A stretch of 64,000 bases of DNA, from NCBI RefSeq assembly GCF_949628265.1, contig NC_088789.1, positions 5,138,886 to 5,202,885 on the forward strand. Reading direction: 5' to 3'. Below the pieces are notes generated by a model. That model was not told the origin of the DNA. It was given only the letters and a program-made list of their open reading frames with translations, and ran no database searches. This document shows positions 14,461 through 26,100 of this stretch, piece by piece. A program made the translations under genes and the position numbers. Each line of letters starts with the position of its first letter. Position 1 is the stretch's first letter. This DNA is from Cloeon dipterum (taxonomy: Eukaryota; Arthropoda; Insecta; Ephemeroptera; Baetidae).

Positions 14461-17087
14461 TTAAACATTTGGGAAATCCCCATTTCTCATTTCTGGAGCT
14501 ATTATGTTTTCTATCACTTTTCTGGTGTCAGAATTGATTTTTTTGCTTTCCATGATCAATTTCGTCATTTCTTGGTGCTGGGCGAATATTTGTGTCACGA
14601 TTCGTCTAAGGTAGTTTGTGCTATCAGGCAATTGGACTATAGATAAATCCTGGTCCTGAATTGCACACTGCAATCTTTGGGCAATTTTGGAATCCTTTTT
14701 CTCAGTTTGAAGCGACAAAATTTGCTGTTCCTTGGTGCTGTCAAACCTCTCTTGGATTTCCCTCAATGCTGTTTGGATTTCAATTATGTTTACTTCCAAG
14801 TTTTCAGCCTACACGCGTATATAATTTTGATATTAAAATACAGACATAAAAGACCAAACATTTTACCCTGTTGAAATATTCCTGCGATTCTTTGTGCCAA
14901 TTTGAAAGAGTCTGAGCGAGGTCACTGGCAAACGGCAAAATTATAGAAACCATTAAATAATTTATCTCTTCGCACGCGCTGGAAACTCTTATCTTCTCCA
15001 ATTTGAAATGCTCCTCTTCCTTGTAAGACAAAGTTTGATATAAATTGGATTCCAGCTTCTGCCAACTGTCTTTCAATCGCAGAGCCAATGTATTCATCGT
15101 GGCCACTCCTGTTGCTATAGATTGAAGCCAAGCAATTATTAATTAATTTTGGTGTGTTTAAAAATGTCTATACTTATTGAATTTTCCGGAATGTTCATAT
15201 TTGGAATTGAATTCATCAGCTTCCTAATAGCTGAAGCCTGTTCTTCGAGTTCAATGTTCAGGTTTAATATGTCACTTTGAAGAACGTCCGTCTTTGCAGT
15301 GTCTTTGTTTTCGAAAAGTCTCTGAATCCTATTTGAAAAGCGGTAAAGGATGTTTAAATATATACTATTAATCTATACTTCATAATAATTTCGATTTGCT
15401 GTTTGGTACTGGTAGAGGATTGGAGTATTTGCTTTAGCAAAGAGTCCAATTTAGCAGCTTCTCTAGCAATGTGTTTGCGAAAATGATTAGCTGCTTTGTT
15501 TGTCATCCTTGCAGCAAGGGAGAAGTGATCAGCTTGTCGTTTCAAGTCATAGGCGAGAATTGCGCATTGCTTTGATTTGGAGCAGTCTCTTTGTCTGTCA
15601 AGTTTTTTTGTATTCATTGATGGAAACACCAAATCCTATAAATTTAAATTATATTTTAAGTTAAATTGTCAAGTAATTCATACATTGCCATCGTCACGCA
15701 GTTCTTGTATGTTATCTCCTCGACAAAACAAAAAGAATGGCTTTTTCTCCGTGGTTATCAGGGGCCGCTTATCTGATACAATGTTGACATTATCGTGGAG
15801 TAGTGTCTGTTGAGTTGCAGGAATTGATGTCATGTTTTCAATATTGGAGCTCAGCTTCTCAGCTGTCCAAACCTTTTCGTAATTGGTTGAATTATATAAT
15901 TTTACTCTTAAAATAAATTTTTACCTCATCTTCGGGATACAGTCTTAGCATTTCAAACTCATGCACTCGCCAACACCAAATCATGTGCTGTTTTGCTTTG
16001 TTGATTTGCTCGATTGAAGCAAAAAATTCCTCAAAACTCCATGCTTTGGAAAGCGAAACTTCCATCAGTTTAGCAATGATAGGAGTGATTAGCTTCTTAA
16101 GGTCTCTGCTCAGTTGGCATTTGTCTGGAAGAGATGTTGAATAATTGAATGAATTGGAGTCTGCTGACTTTTGGCAGCCGGAAATCGCCCCTGTTGGTTT
16201 ATTTTTTGTAATTAGATACAAGGCCTTTGTATCCTTTGGATCAATAAGCCTGAAAACAAAAACATTTTTTAAAATTGTAGCTGTTTAAGGTTTGAGGCAA
16301 ACCTAAATGGCAAACACCCTGTAGCAACGGTGTAGATAATCACCCCAATAGACCATAGCTCCAATGTAACAGGAAACGGTTCTTTGGTCTCCTCATTCAG
16401 GTAACATCCATAAATCTTCGGATGGATATAATATGACGTTCCACAAATGCTATCGAAGCATTCATCATTGTTGATGCATTTTGCATGCCCAAAATCGATC
16501 AGTTTGTAGAGCACCGATCCATCGATTCCTTCGTACTTCATTATATTTCCCAGCTTTAAGTCTCTGTGAACGACGCCCTCCTCCTTCAGGTACTTGATGC
16601 CTGCTGCCACGTGTTCCAAAATCAGCAGAAAATCGTCCTCAGGCAGGCCATACGCATTTTCAGGCTCCTTGACAATGTTATGAAGAGAATTTCCAGTGCA
16701 AAGCTCCGTGACGAGGACAAACTTTTTTTCCTTCTGATCGTTCTCAATGGCCAGCAACTTGACCACATTCTCGTGATGGAGCTTCTGCAAAAGTTCTAGT
16801 TCACGTCTCCGCTCATCTTCAGGTCGTAGGTTACTTATCCTGTTGAATTTTTTCACGGCCACGGGCATGCCGTCTTTTTTCCTAAAGCCTTTGTACACGA
16901 TGCCGAATGTCCCCTGGCCAAGCACGTCGTCTTCGCTCCACATGAAGTTTTCTGTCACCCACAAACTGGACCGAGACACCCTCGGCAAGGCCGATTTTAA
17001 ATGGTACGATTCCATGTCGATGATGCTAAGGGACGATAGTTCACTGTCGAGAAAAGAAAAGTCCACTGAGTCACTCTTAGGTTCCAT
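14461..17087 (-). CDS. TBK1: TBK1/IKK-epsilon-like serine/threonine kinase, complete, seven exons
   Basis: Coding exons on the minus strand: 17087-16303, 16249-15925, 15872-15684, 15635-15379, 15328-15174, 15114-14867 and 14808-14461. All junctions are GT-AG and phases join without a break, giving about 768 residues (human TBK1 has 729). The kinase domain has P-loop GQGTFG (57-62), catalytic Lys in VAVK (79), HRD (174-176), DFG (198-200) and an activation loop SICGT whose Ser213 matches TBK1 Ser172. The segment ITKNKPTGAISG aligns with the TBK1 ITGKPSGAISG region. Exon 3 matches the ubiquitin-like domain, and exons 4-7 are helical and Gln/Lys/Glu-rich, as in the scaffold-dimerisation and coiled-coil regions. 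Known role of the family: cytosolic kinase in innate immune signalling, autophagy and, in flies, actin/mRNA transport. The start is the first in-frame ATG after an upstream stop; it adds about 50 residues ahead of the kinase compared with human TBK1. The gene stands alone in gene-poor DNA. Confidence 0.93.
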
Positions 17088-18445
17088 CGTACCAGAAATC
17101 GCTCCAGCGCCCTGCACAGCGGGTTATCTCTCGAAAATATCTAACTTATAATGATAAGACCTCGCTCGCATACAAGGCAATCTAATCGCTTTTACCACCA
17201 CAAAAACATATTATTTGGCGTACTAGAAACTTGAAAATGATTACGACGCAATTAATGTGTTTTTGTTGTTTGTCTCTTTCTCTCTTAGTAAAAATATTTA
17301 AAATGTCTAAACAAAAGTGCTTCCCTATGATTGGCATGCTATCATTCCAATGATCATATTTTTTGAGTTCAAATCTTTTTTAAATATCAATGAATGCTTC
17401 TGTCAGCTCGATATTCACACCAAGTAGTGCCGAGTACATAATAAAGGGTTTTAAAAGATCGTATTTGCGGCCATACGAGACTGTTTGCTGAATCTGCATT
17501 CAAAATAAAAAATCAAATAGTAATTAAAATTTCATTAACTTGTTTTGTTTCTTAATTGCTGTGGCTTCTTTGCTTAAGCGCGCGAGACTTGAAAAACGTG
17601 AAGTGACACGGTCGGATGGTTGTAAATTAAATTTAGAACTATTTGCTTTCTCTCGTCTGGTTTAATAGCATATTTAACTCCACAGGTCTGAAGAGCTGGG
17701 TGTAAAGTTTATCAAAGGTTGCTTTTTTTAAAAATCTATTTTTCATTAGCTTCACTCATCACACTTAATTCTTAATTGGGAGAGTATTTTCATGAGAAAT
17801 CCTCTTTATATAGGCCGTAGTGTCATTTTACTTTAAATTATGTCAGCAATAAGCGCAGACAATCGTTTTCAACAGTCTGTAATTCATAATCCTCTGCGCA
17901 GCAAAGATATTTGATTCTGTCTGTAAAGTACTGCTCGTGTGGCTTGAGGAACCAAACAGAAAAGTGTAATATTTCATTGCCCTTCCCCCTATTATTTTTC
18001 TCTTTGGCCAATTCATGGAGGGACAGTTTACAAATAATTTTAATTTTCTCGTGTCACCTGTCTCTTTCCTTTTTAATTAACCTTTTATTATTAAAGTATT
18101 TCGAAACGAATTTATTTCCATCCTTTTGAGCAAAGATATTTTAATAATTTGTATAAGGGGAAAAGATAATTTTTCTCCACATGGCTTCACCCAAATCGCG
18201 TGCTCAAATATGTCAGCAGGCATGAGTTACCCCCTCGTATTTAATTCAACAAACTCATCCTCCAGTGTTTTATCATCACGGAAGATCTGCGGGGTGGTTT
18301 TAGTTAATATTCTCACCTCGTGCCTGAAACTGTGGCACATGTCCGCGTGTAAAAAATTGGTATGGCATTTCCGGCACAGAGTACCGGGCCAGCCTGACGC
18401 ACGCTTAACCCACATATATTATCAACCCTCGGTGAATTCAATGCC

Positions 18446-18448
<3 letters not shown>

Positions 18449-18504
<56 letters not shown>
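18449..18504. repeat. (GA)n microsatellite
   Basis: An uninterrupted GA dinucleotide tract of 28 units. It can form purine:pyrimidine triplex structure and bind GAGA-type factors. It lies about 300 bases upstream of the retrotransposon remnant. Confidence 0.98.
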
Positions 18505-18505
<1 letters not shown>

Positions 18506-18799
18506 GCTCTGTCCGAATTCTCAAACAATGACTCACTTCTCTTGCCTTCCGCAAGCCAACCTTTATGCTTGTTTAATGGAATGGAAAATGTTGTTAACCA
18601 GCGAGCGAATTTGCACAGAAACCGAGCCAATCTAATAAACTACTTAAAATTGCGGTTCAAATTTTTTGCTCTCCATCCTAATTTAACACATAAAAATCTG
18701 TTTCAAAATCGCCCGCCAAATTTGTGCCGCAATGTATGATGTTAACCTGTTCGGCAGGACACAAGCGCACCGAATGAAACCGTTAGCCCCGTTTTGTAA

Positions 18800-18937
18800 G
18801 TGTTGAAGTGCCCGAAAACTGTTTTCAAGTTCAAAGCTTACTGCTTGTGGAACGACCTCCCGCAAAATTTGCGCCTTAACGAAAACTTAATTGCCTTCAA
18901 AGAATTCTTAATAGAACAATTCCTCAAGAAATATTGA
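18800..18937 (+). mobile_element. Non-LTR retrotransposon ORF2 C-terminal remnant
   Basis: The frame starting at 18800 runs 45 codons to a stop at 18935-18937 and reads TVFKFKAYCLWNDLPQNLR followed by a Lys/Phe-rich helix. The LWN(S/D)LP block followed by an FK-rich tail is the usual extreme C-terminus of reverse transcriptase ORF2 in jockey/CR1/I-type LINEs. Upstream, the in-frame TAA at 18797-18799 and loss of similarity show that the element is truncated and decayed. No clear poly(A) tail or target-site duplication could be defined. This is a dead fragment. The family assignment is by motif only. Confidence 0.55.
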
Positions 18938-21900
18938 AGCTCCTCTCATTTAATAATTATGTTCGAACAACTAAATTTATTTTGTATGGATATGGCAATG
19001 TATGGGGCAAAATATCCCTGCAGAACCATATAATAAAGATAACTTTGAAACTAATTTTAACTCTATATGTGATTTTAAGTTTGCAGACGATGTTTTTGTT
19101 CATTTGATTAATTTTTTAGTTAAATGGTGATGCAACCAAGTACAAAATATTTTTGCTGTATGTATTACTTGCTGCATTTAATCTTGATGATCTTCATTTT
19201 ATTTAATTTGTGTGCAACCATATGGCATCAGCAGGAATTATGAATCATCCGCGTCCACGCTTTTGCAGCCCACTCGGTGCGTGGAGGCATCAAGATACAA
19301 AATATTCCAAGGGGCGCACCCACTGCACCTTTCCCCGGTTCGAACATCGGAATAATATATATTTACAAATATACCCATATAGTGTGGCATGTGCGTCTGT
19401 GTTAATTTAATTGCGCACGTGGGCCACAAAGGGAAAATGCACACGTGCGGCAGTTTGATGCGTCAATCAAATTACGCGCGGCCCGGTGTTGATGAGTGAG
19501 CCGTTTTCGCCGTGTGTGTTTATTCCACCGTGGTCTTGCATGAATAATTAAAATTTGCAAATAACGCTGCCACAGGGCACTCTGAATTAATTCCTATTTT
19601 GCACAACTCAATAAGAGAGAATTTACAAAGCATTGATGTTTTATCAATGGACGATAGAAAATTTAAAGATATTCATATACAATTAAACAATTAAAAACAA
19701 TTGCTTTATCAAACTCTCCATATTATGTTGGTCTTTGTGTACATTTACAGCTTTTATGATTACGTTAAGCTTTTTTTCGTGTAAAAGCTCATTTACTGAT
19801 TTATTTCAGAGCGAGCCATTCATATTATTAAATTTGTTAAATTGGTGGATATAAGCAAGGTAAACCCTTCGTGCAATTTATATTCTTTCCCATCAGAGCA
19901 CGCAGACGGCAATTTTGGAGCAAAGTCTTCTCAGCGTTCATGGTTTAGTAACTTAAATCCCATCTGATTTGCTTCAATAACTCGCAGCCTTCAAAAAGAG
20001 CTGGAATTTTATGTGTTGTGTCATGAGACGAGTGGCTACAAGTTAAAAGGAAAAGATTCAGTCTACTGCTCCAGACTTTCCCAAGTGAGGAGTTTTTTAT
20101 GTTGTTAGCCACAGTCGAATGGGCAACCATAGATGCATGAACTCTTTGGATACAAGCGAGTTTTATAAAATAAAACATACCACTTTTAAGCCGCTGTAAT
20201 GGAAACTTGTTGTCCGATCGGCCAAGGAACGAAAGTGACACGCCGCTTGATAAATTTCCACTGCAGACGTAACACTATGCTTGTCTACGTCACGTGCTCA
20301 GAAAAATATGTAAATATGTATCAAATATCCAATTCTTCTGTTGTTTGTTCATTGATCTCATATTTTGAACAAATTAAATATTAAACTTCACTTTGAAAAT
20401 AAAAAAGGGGAAAACCATAATAAGGGGTGAATTCAACTAAATTGATTTTGCAGTAGCTATACTCTCAAATAGGTAATTTATAAGGCAAAAAAAAAAATTA
20501 AAAAGGTAAAAGAAAAATGTTATCACTTGCTCTCGCAATGCACAGCAGATGTTTTAGTCCCGCAGGCCTCACCAGCAGTACTTTACCTCAAAAACAAAAT
20601 TCTCAGCTGAAAATAATTTTGAATCAGCGATCGTTTAGAAAACGTTCGCCTGCACTCAAGTGAAACAAGCAACAAAATTCTTGACAACCTCGTAACTCTC
20701 TATGATAAAAATATCCTTTTACAAAATTAAAAATTTTAGAAAAGAAACTCGTCGTCTGTCGTTGATGATCATCAATTTATTAATTAAGGCATAGCCGAAT
20801 GGATTTAATGTGGATTCAACCTGCCACGTGTGGTCCATCATTCATCATGTTGAATTAATATTTCCGTTTACATCCAGCACCTGCTCTAGATCACTATCTG
20901 TCTCAGTCGTTGTTCACGCACTCAAAGAAATCAACTATGTTGTTCAAATATTTTCCTCTGCCAGTCTAACACCACGCATATCGACACGCCATATTTCTGC
21001 GCGCCAAACTGCTTCTGGGCTGTGTGTGCATTTTTTGCTACCATTTTGCCCTTTCCCGACGCGTCTACTACAAACTACTGGAATATTTGCGCGACCGTTA
21101 CTGGATTTTTGGTAGCCAGCTCTCAAGGGTGATTTTTTGCTAGATAAATCAACTTGGCCCGCTTAGCCAGCAGCGTGGCTTTTTCATGCAGCACACGTAG
21201 ACCGCAGAGCTGGTGTGCCTCGGCGCGCACAATACTTCTTTTTTCAATCCAGGAAAACGCTCGACTGCAAATAGAGGAAATGTTCGAGATGATTTTGAGA
21301 GGGCAATACAATGAACTGACAGTAATTCACAAAATATTTGTGGTACGTCGACAAGTTAGATCACACACTTATTACATGCCCCTAAAAAAATTGGGACAAA
21401 ATGCTTTTATTTTCAATTTTTTTTCGTTCAAGTAAAATCACTATTTCACTGAAAATCAAGTATGTTATTTGATTTAATACTGGTCTCGTAAGCAATCTCT
21501 TTAATGTTATATCAGTATTAACTAATAGTTTATTTTGATTACGGTATAATAACCGTTTTATAATTTTTTTCTCAGCATAGCCTCAAAATTTATAGAAGAA
21601 AGCATCAAACGTTTTTTTCCGGCATGAATTTACAAGTTTGGTGTCAAAATCACTAGGATATATTTGTTTTTCTGCTTGCTGGACACAAACGTTTGAAACG
21701 TTTCCCAATCAACTAATTTCTACCTTGATTGATTGAAAAAAACATAAAAAAATACTTAAATCCTATTTGCTATTTAAGTGAAATATTGTCTTATTACAAA
21801 TCCTGAATTCAATTAGTTATTATTAGCGAGTAACTGTCTCTGTATTGTCTGTGGTAAATAATTCTCAAAATAAGTTTGGCAAACGTCTTTTTTTTCATCT

Positions 21901-22559
21901 CACACATATACGTGACAGTGTGAATTGCAAAAACCTTTAACTAATTGTGGGTTGCAAATTAATCAAGCCGAATATTTAAGAGGCCTTTAATTAACAGGAT
22001 GTAATTTATCAAACAAAATTATTCTCAGCTCAATAACATGATGCAATACAACATTAAACATAATTTAAAATTATTTAAAGATATAACAAAATTTTCTAGA
22101 AAAACGGCATTTTCAGGACCATTTTTTACGAATGCGTGTTAAATTTTGTGACTGCGATATATCAAGGTTAAACATTTAAAATGTAGATTAAGGAAAAAGT
22201 TGCATCATTTCAATTTAAATAGGCTGTTTGAATCGTGTTCATATAAACAAAGAAATAGACACTAAAATATATATGATAAAGAGGTTTGAGGTAGATTAAC
22301 ATCTAAGCATATAAAGCACGGGATATGAGAAGTGAATGAAAAAATTTAACGTAGCTAAATTTTGCGTCCATATTATACTGGAATTCTATCAATTCCCTCA
22401 GCTACAAAAAATGAATCTTATTATCATAATGTAGTCAAATCTTTTTAAGCAATAAAGCCATTTAGTTGCGTTTTATTTACCCAAATAGACTACTGGCTCT
22501 ATGATTTTGCCCTCTATAGCTCGAGGAATGAGGCGAAATCAAATACAAATTATCATTCC

Positions 22560-23110
22560 CGCAACACGCACCACGGACGGATGGCGAAATAGAGGGCAAC
22601 GCGATGTTTTATGACAGTGTCGTGTAAAAAAGCCCGCTGCTGGAGGGTTCGCGGAGGATGCAAATCCATAGACACAGCAGGAGGAGGATTGCGTGTCGCT
22701 GGGCAGGTGAACTATAGTGGTCGCGCCTTGGGGAGGGCAATACTCCTGCGATGTGCGCTGCGCGGCGGCTCAAGCCAACGCACCAGACCGTGCAGCAACT
22801 TCCTCCCAAATAATAAAAGTGGTCGCGCGCCGGAAACTGCATCCTCATTGTCGGGGAGGAGTCCGCTCTGCCGCTGCCGAGTGAGAAAGGAAGGCCGCTT
22901 TTATATTTGACGCGCGCCTCGCAACTCGGCACAGATTTCCATCCATTATTGCCGGGCTGAGATTATTTCGCGGCCCCAACTTTCCATGGGAAAGGAAGCT
23001 GCATGGCTCACCGACTTGTTTTTTAGTTCCTTTTTGCACTCGACCTCGGCGAGGGCGGATGGCTGGCGGATGGAGCGTGGCAGATGCATGGCTGAGAAAT
23101 TTTGGGGATG
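22560..23110. other. GC-rich island
   Basis: A CpG- and GC-rich patch in otherwise AT-rich DNA. It contains a TATA-like TTTTATATTT near 22890. Open frames on both strands here are Arg/Ser/Cys-rich and have no plausible exon partner. It may be an unrecognised promoter or 5' UTR, or simply compositional variation. Confidence 0.3.
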
Positions 23111-26100
23111 AACTCTCGGCCTTTCGCAGCAGTTGCAGCGTTTCTCTCTCTGTCTCTCGCCTTATGTTTTGCCGGCTGCATGGGGTGTGTTTTGGAATGC
23201 GGTTCCGGGGTGAAATGCGATCCTGAGAAACCCTTTTAAGTGTAGTTTTGTGGTTTGGAAACTAAATATTTCCTGGTGCTGCACCGCTGCTTCTTCTTTT
23301 CCGTAAAAGTCGAGTGAGCTTTTGCGGTTTCTTGACATACCAAAACATTAAAAACATGACAGTAAGGGTAATTTTATTTAAAAACCCTATGAGCCAGCAA
23401 ACTAATACGAATAAGGTTTGACAAAAGAGTGGACAGTTGGAAAAAATCGTTTTTTCTGAAATTTTCCAAAAATAACCTTTTGAACTAACGTTTTAATGCG
23501 ATTAAAAATTAGATCAATTGCACTTTTCTGCGATTTAAAATTCACAAAATCTTCCTCCACAGTTTTCCCTTAATGTATCATGTCTTTTTACATTATTACT
23601 AATTAAAATCATTCTTTGATTTCAAATAAATATAAAACGCAAAATAACTTCTTTTTGATCTGGTGATTATTATTTAATATTTTTCACCTTGTACAATTCT
23701 CGTTCATTATAAACGTTACTGAATATATATTTCATGCCTTTCATTATTACTCCTCATGTCCATAAATGAAAAAAAATACTTCGTTCCATCATTGACTTGC
23801 AATTCTTTTAGTAAAAAAATGTGTATTTATCTCTTCCGGCTGCATGTTCCTACCATTAATAACATCACAATAATTTATTAAGAGACATTGAGAGGAAAAT
23901 TTACGTATATTTTTTGAATAGTTAAATTGGCTTTGGCGTGTGTGCTTATGTAAATTCATAAATAGAAAACTTGTTAATTATTACGCCTTTGCTCGACAAC
24001 AAGCAGCGCCATGGCCGTTTCATTCCTATATATCTACTATTCCTCTCAACTTCCGAAACAAATCCACCTCTGCTCCAACCTTCAGCGTTGATTATTTCAT
24101 GGCCCAGCCGAATATTTAGAATAACGAGTGACTGCACTGTATATAGAATAGATTTTATGAATTCTACCATTCATCCTTCAAATGACGACACAACCCTCTC
24201 TTGAGAATTCAACAAACTCTGAATTCCGCTCACGTTTTAGTTTCAATTTCGAAAGAGAGCAATTCTTCAGCAACTGAACTGCAATTATTACAAGTCATTT
24301 GTTTAAAAAAAATCATCAACAAGTTGCAGCTACGTGATTTATGTTAATATAAACGTTCCCAAGAAGACTTTTAAAAACATGTTGTAACTTCCAGAAGGCG
24401 GTATAGCGCAAATATAACTAATTGAATAATTAATCGACTGACGCCATCTGTAGCCAGAAAACTATAAGACGCTGGGCCTCAATGGCGTGCAATGAATAAA
24501 TCACTTTTTGCGTTTGATTGAGTGCGTAGCGACACTAACTGCGCATATAATGTGGCAGTGCCGCTGATTAATACGAACGAGAGCGCCTATTTTTTAAGCT
24601 AGCCACTGTTGCGCCGATTCTATCAAAATAAAGGAGGTGAAAAGAAAGAGGGAGACCATCAGAGCAATGCTTGGTGCGATCTTGTGTATGTTGAAATACC
24701 TCAAAAATTCTTCCTCTTTTGTGAGGAACCAGTTCTGATGAAAAGGAAAGCTTTCTTTTGTTTTTCCAGGTGTGCTCGCTTTCCTTTTGTAGTAGCCGAA
24801 AACCGACGAATTTCCGCTTTTGTGAGTCTCCGTTCAAGCCGAAACGCGTGTTTTGCATTTCACCTTCAAAGGCCGCGCGCTCACAAAATCTTGCGTGACC
24901 AACCCTCGGCCAAAGGTGCACTGCTGCCATTCTCTTGGCTGCTTGCATGGAAAATTGCATTCAACTGCATCTCTCGAGCGCACTCTCCGCTCCTTTTCAA
25001 AAAGCAATGCGCTTTTTGAAACCCGAGCCGCGCCTTTTACTCCAAAGAAAAAACACGTTATCTTTGAAAGAGCGGAAAACACAAAAACGGAAAGAGCCAG
25101 TAGGGGTTGTGAAAAGCAGTTGATTATATGCATTTCAAACTTCTTCAATGCAAGAAATGCATTTGCCGCTAGAAAACGCTTGATTACATAAATATATCAG
25201 TGGTATGCAACTATTCAAACAGCACGGCTCTCGCATTGAATATGCGTGCGTCGTTAGTAAAAAATCTTGACCTTTTTCAGTTTTATATGCGGAAGAAATA
25301 TACTTTCAGCAAACCAAAAACAACTCCAAATAAATTCAAAACGACTTCATTCTTGATTGTTGCCATTAAATTTATTTCCTCTTTTTACAAGTTCCGGCGT
25401 CAGTGGCACCTTATACATGGCATAGCAAAATGCGATATTACACAAAATTGAACAAATTTTCCTTTTTTTAACATAAGACATTATTTAAGATTTTATCAAA
25501 ATTAATTTTTACCTTTTAAAAAAGAACCAGTAGTTTAAATTTTACGTATTATGTCGGGTAAAGCAACGATGTTGATTTCCGTTTTAAATTTGCTATTTAT
25601 GGAAAAACCAATCACCAAGTACAGACATGGAACCGTTCAAAATAAATTAATGCCAATGCAATAAAATAAACATTTTTCTTTTGGTAATAATGTATTAATA
25701 AAAACAGCTCCCAAGGTGGCAAATAGATAATTACCAAATGATCGTAGAGCCCTGATATTTTCATTGACAAAAAGTGAAAGAGGATATAATTTTGTTAATA
25801 ATTATTGAATGTTGATAAGGGTTGACATCTTTACGGCCTACAAGTCTCTGTGGCGTCGGTGTGACTTCAAAGGAATCCTCCCCAGACGCGTTTCCTCTCT
25901 TTCACTTTGTTCTCAGCGATGCTTCTAAAACTATTCCTGTGTTTTGGACAAGAAATCTCCTCAAAAAGAGGCGGGCGGGTGCCCTTTACTCTTTGCTTTC
26001 GTGTGTGACTCACGCACATGGCAGAGATGGGAAGAGATGATTGAGAAAGGTTTACACGTCTTTGCTTCTGAGCGTCTCCGCCTTTTGGAGAAATTAATCC

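Noticed and set aside
18449..18504. GA tract as a coding Arg-Glu or Ser-Leu repeat
   Set aside because: Open frames here only exist because a dinucleotide repeat has no stops.
19335..19355. GGTTCGAA resembling a tRNA B-box
   Set aside because: No A-box or cloverleaf can be formed at the right spacing.
20182..20241. Possible minus-strand exon ending LKS with a GTATGT donor and a second segment at about 19.95-20.03 kb
   Set aside because: Phase-compatible but very short, with no ATG and no protein features; not strong enough to annotate.
24609..25019. 136-codon open frame on the plus strand, overlapped by a 130-codon minus frame
   Set aside because: Both strands open over the same segment, with no coding signature on either.
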